DNA from: an uncultured Lachnospiraceae bacterium
Lineage (GTDB): Bacteria; Bacillota; Clostridia; Lachnospirales; Lachnospiraceae
Length of the DNA: 7,485 nucleotides
Reading direction: 5' to 3'
NCBI GenBank assembly: GCA_902803015.1
Contig: CADCOL010000149.1
Span: 1 to 7,485 of the forward strand
Shown: positions 6,308 to 7,485 of the stretch, in pieces
Position numbering within the stretch: position 1 is the first letter of the stretch
How the letters are laid out: each line of letters begins with the position of its first letter
The notes under the pieces: model-generated
Told to the model about the DNA's origin: nothing
Database searches by the model: none
What the model saw: only the letters and a program-made list of their open reading frames with translations
Program-made: the position numbers and the translations under genes

Positions 6308-6318
6308 GGGGGACGATT

Positions 6319-7485
6319 ATGGATCAGGAAAACAGTATTACGCTTGTAGTACAGGGAAAAGAATACACATATCCGCTCGGAATTACATACGGGGAAATTG
6401 CTAAGAATTTTCAGGCACAGTATCCGCATGCGATTGCAATTGCAAATCATAATACCAGATACAGAGAGCTTTTCCAGGAAGCGGACGGAAACGGGGAACT
6501 GGAATTCCTTGATTTGTCCACGGCAACGGGACATTCGACCTATATGCGTACGGCGATTCTGCTTTTTGTAAAGGCCGTAAACGATGTGGTCGGTATTAAC
6601 CGAATCGGAAAACTGAAACTGGAATTTTCGATGAGTACAGGATATTTCTTTTCTTTCGACGGAGAAGTTTCCATTGACGAGGAACTGATTGCGGCGATTC
6701 TGAAAAGAATGCACGAAATCGTGGATGCCGGCACCGTGATTAACAAAGACAGTTTCCCTCTTACGGAAGCCATGAAGATTTTCGAGCAGCAGAACATGCC
6801 GGATAAAATGAAAACCTGCTATTTCCGCAGAAGCCGTGTCATCAACCTTTACGAGATTGACGGATATTTCGATTATTTTTACGGATACATGCTCCCGAAC
6901 ATGGGCATGGTAAAATACTTCGACGTATTGCAGTTCCGGGGCGGATTTATCCTGAACCTTCCGACAAAACAGGAACCGGAAATCGTGCCCGAATTCGTTC
7001 CGCTTCCCAAGATTTACAAGACCATGATGTCCGCAACCGCGTTAAATGACGTGATGGGAATCAATGTGGTCGGGGATTTAAACGAGCAGCTTTGCGACGG
7101 GGATTACGAAGACATGATTCTGGTTTCCGAAGCACTGCAGGAGAGAAATATCGCGAATATCGCGACGGATATTGCAAAGCGTTCCGGCGTCAAATTCGTA
7201 ATGATTGCGGGACCTTCTTCCTCCGGAAAAACATCGTTTTCGCACCGTTTGTCCATCCAGCTTAAGACACTCGGTTTCAAACCGCATCCGATTGCGGTGG
7301 ATGATTATTTCGTTAACCGTGAGGATACGCCGAGGGACGAAAAAGGCGATTACAATTTTGAATGTCTGGAAGCCATTGACGTAAAGCTTTTCAATGACGA
7401 CATGGGCAGACTTCTTTCCGGAGAAGAGGTACAGATGCCGACGTTTAATTTTAAATCCGGACAGAGAGAGTATCGAGGCAATACC
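6319..7485 (+). CDS. Nucleoside (uridine-type) kinase with ThrRS-like TGS/editing-fold N-terminus, 3' end beyond window
   Basis: The first 389 codons of a gene that runs off the window in frame with no stop. Residues 1-65 resemble a TGS domain (VVQGKEYTYPLGITYGEIAK). Residues 66 to about 210 resemble the ThrRS second additional domain: ATGHSTYMRTAILLFVKAV and DYFYGYMLPNMGMVKYFDV match the positions of the HxxxH and CxxxH blocks of ThrRS. The P-loop kinase domain starts near 290 with GPSSSGKTS (298-306), then the uridine-kinase-type AVDDYF (326-331), whose Asp is the expected catalytic or metal residue. These proteins are annotated as nucleoside or uridine kinases in Clostridia and Thermotogae and would phosphorylate a nucleoside for salvage. 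Their true substrate is not evident from sequence. The start is supported by AGGGGGG at 6306-6312, which overlaps the preceding stop codon. The C-terminal part, roughly a third, is missing. Confidence 0.9.
   Translation, partial: MDQENSITLVVQGKEYTYPLGITYGEIAKNFQAQYPHAIAIANHNTRYRELFQEADGNGELEFLDLSTATGHSTYMRTAILLFVKAVNDVVGINRIGKLKLEFSMSTGYFFSFDGEVSIDEELIAAILKRMHEIVDAGTVINKDSFPLTEAMKIFEQQNMPDKMKTCYFRRSRVINLYEIDGYFDYFYGYMLPNMGMVKYFDVLQFRGGFILNLPTKQEPEIVPEFVPLPKIYKTMMSATALNDVMGINVVGDLNEQLCDGDYEDMILVSEALQERNIANIATDIAKRSGVKFVMIAGPSSSGKTSFSHRLSIQLKTLGFKPHPIAVDDYFVNREDTPRDEKGDYNFECLEAIDVKLFNDDMGRLLSGEEVQMPTFNFKSGQREYRGNT

Noticed and set aside
6304..6797. Minus-strand open frames opposite the kinase gene
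   Set aside because: They are shadows of a plus-strand gene that has clear TGS-like and P-loop features and a ribosome binding site.

Overview
The window looks like a housekeeping segment of a chromosome from a Gram-positive anaerobe of the Clostridia, most likely Lachnospiraceae-like (inference). The reasons are the gene order dgt-dnaG-rpoD-trmK-nif3, the AAGG/AGGAGG-type ribosome binding sites, the short Nif3 protein, and a nucleoside kinase with a threonyl-tRNA-synthetase-like N-terminus. I see no insertion sequence, phage gene, CRISPR array or other sign of recent transfer. Genus and species cannot be read from this segment.

Layout: a class II tRNA-Leu with anticodon AAG lies on the minus strand at the left edge (1-82) and has lost its last bases to the window end. 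Its promoter (TTGACT, 17-bp spacer, TAAAAT) lies at 104-132, and a 7-bp inverted repeat brackets the -10 box. After a divergent, very A-rich intergenic region (83-242), six genes run rightward with almost no space between them: dgt (243-1247), dnaG (1265-3040), rpoD (3056-4711), trmK (4711-5472), a Nif3-family gene (5525-6307) and a nucleoside kinase (6319 to the window end, incomplete). Gaps are 17, 15, -1, 52 and 11 bp. None holds a terminator-like hairpin, so one operon is likely, although internal promoters cannot be excluded.

Together this is a variant of the macromolecular synthesis operon: primase (replication) and the primary sigma factor (transcription) are joined by a dNTP triphosphohydrolase upstream, and by a tRNA m1A22 methyltransferase, a metal-binding Nif3 protein and a nucleoside kinase downstream. 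The points that most deserve a second look are the unusual A34 tRNA-Leu(AAG), whose CUU codon is the favoured leucine codon in rpoD here; the long repetitive Lys/Ala/Thr tail followed by an acidic segment at the N-terminus of the sigma factor; the kinase's ThrRS-like module, which has lost most of the editing-site residues; the operator-like dyad at the tRNA promoter; and the stop/start overlap that couples trmK to rpoD. I found no convincing wholly new system.
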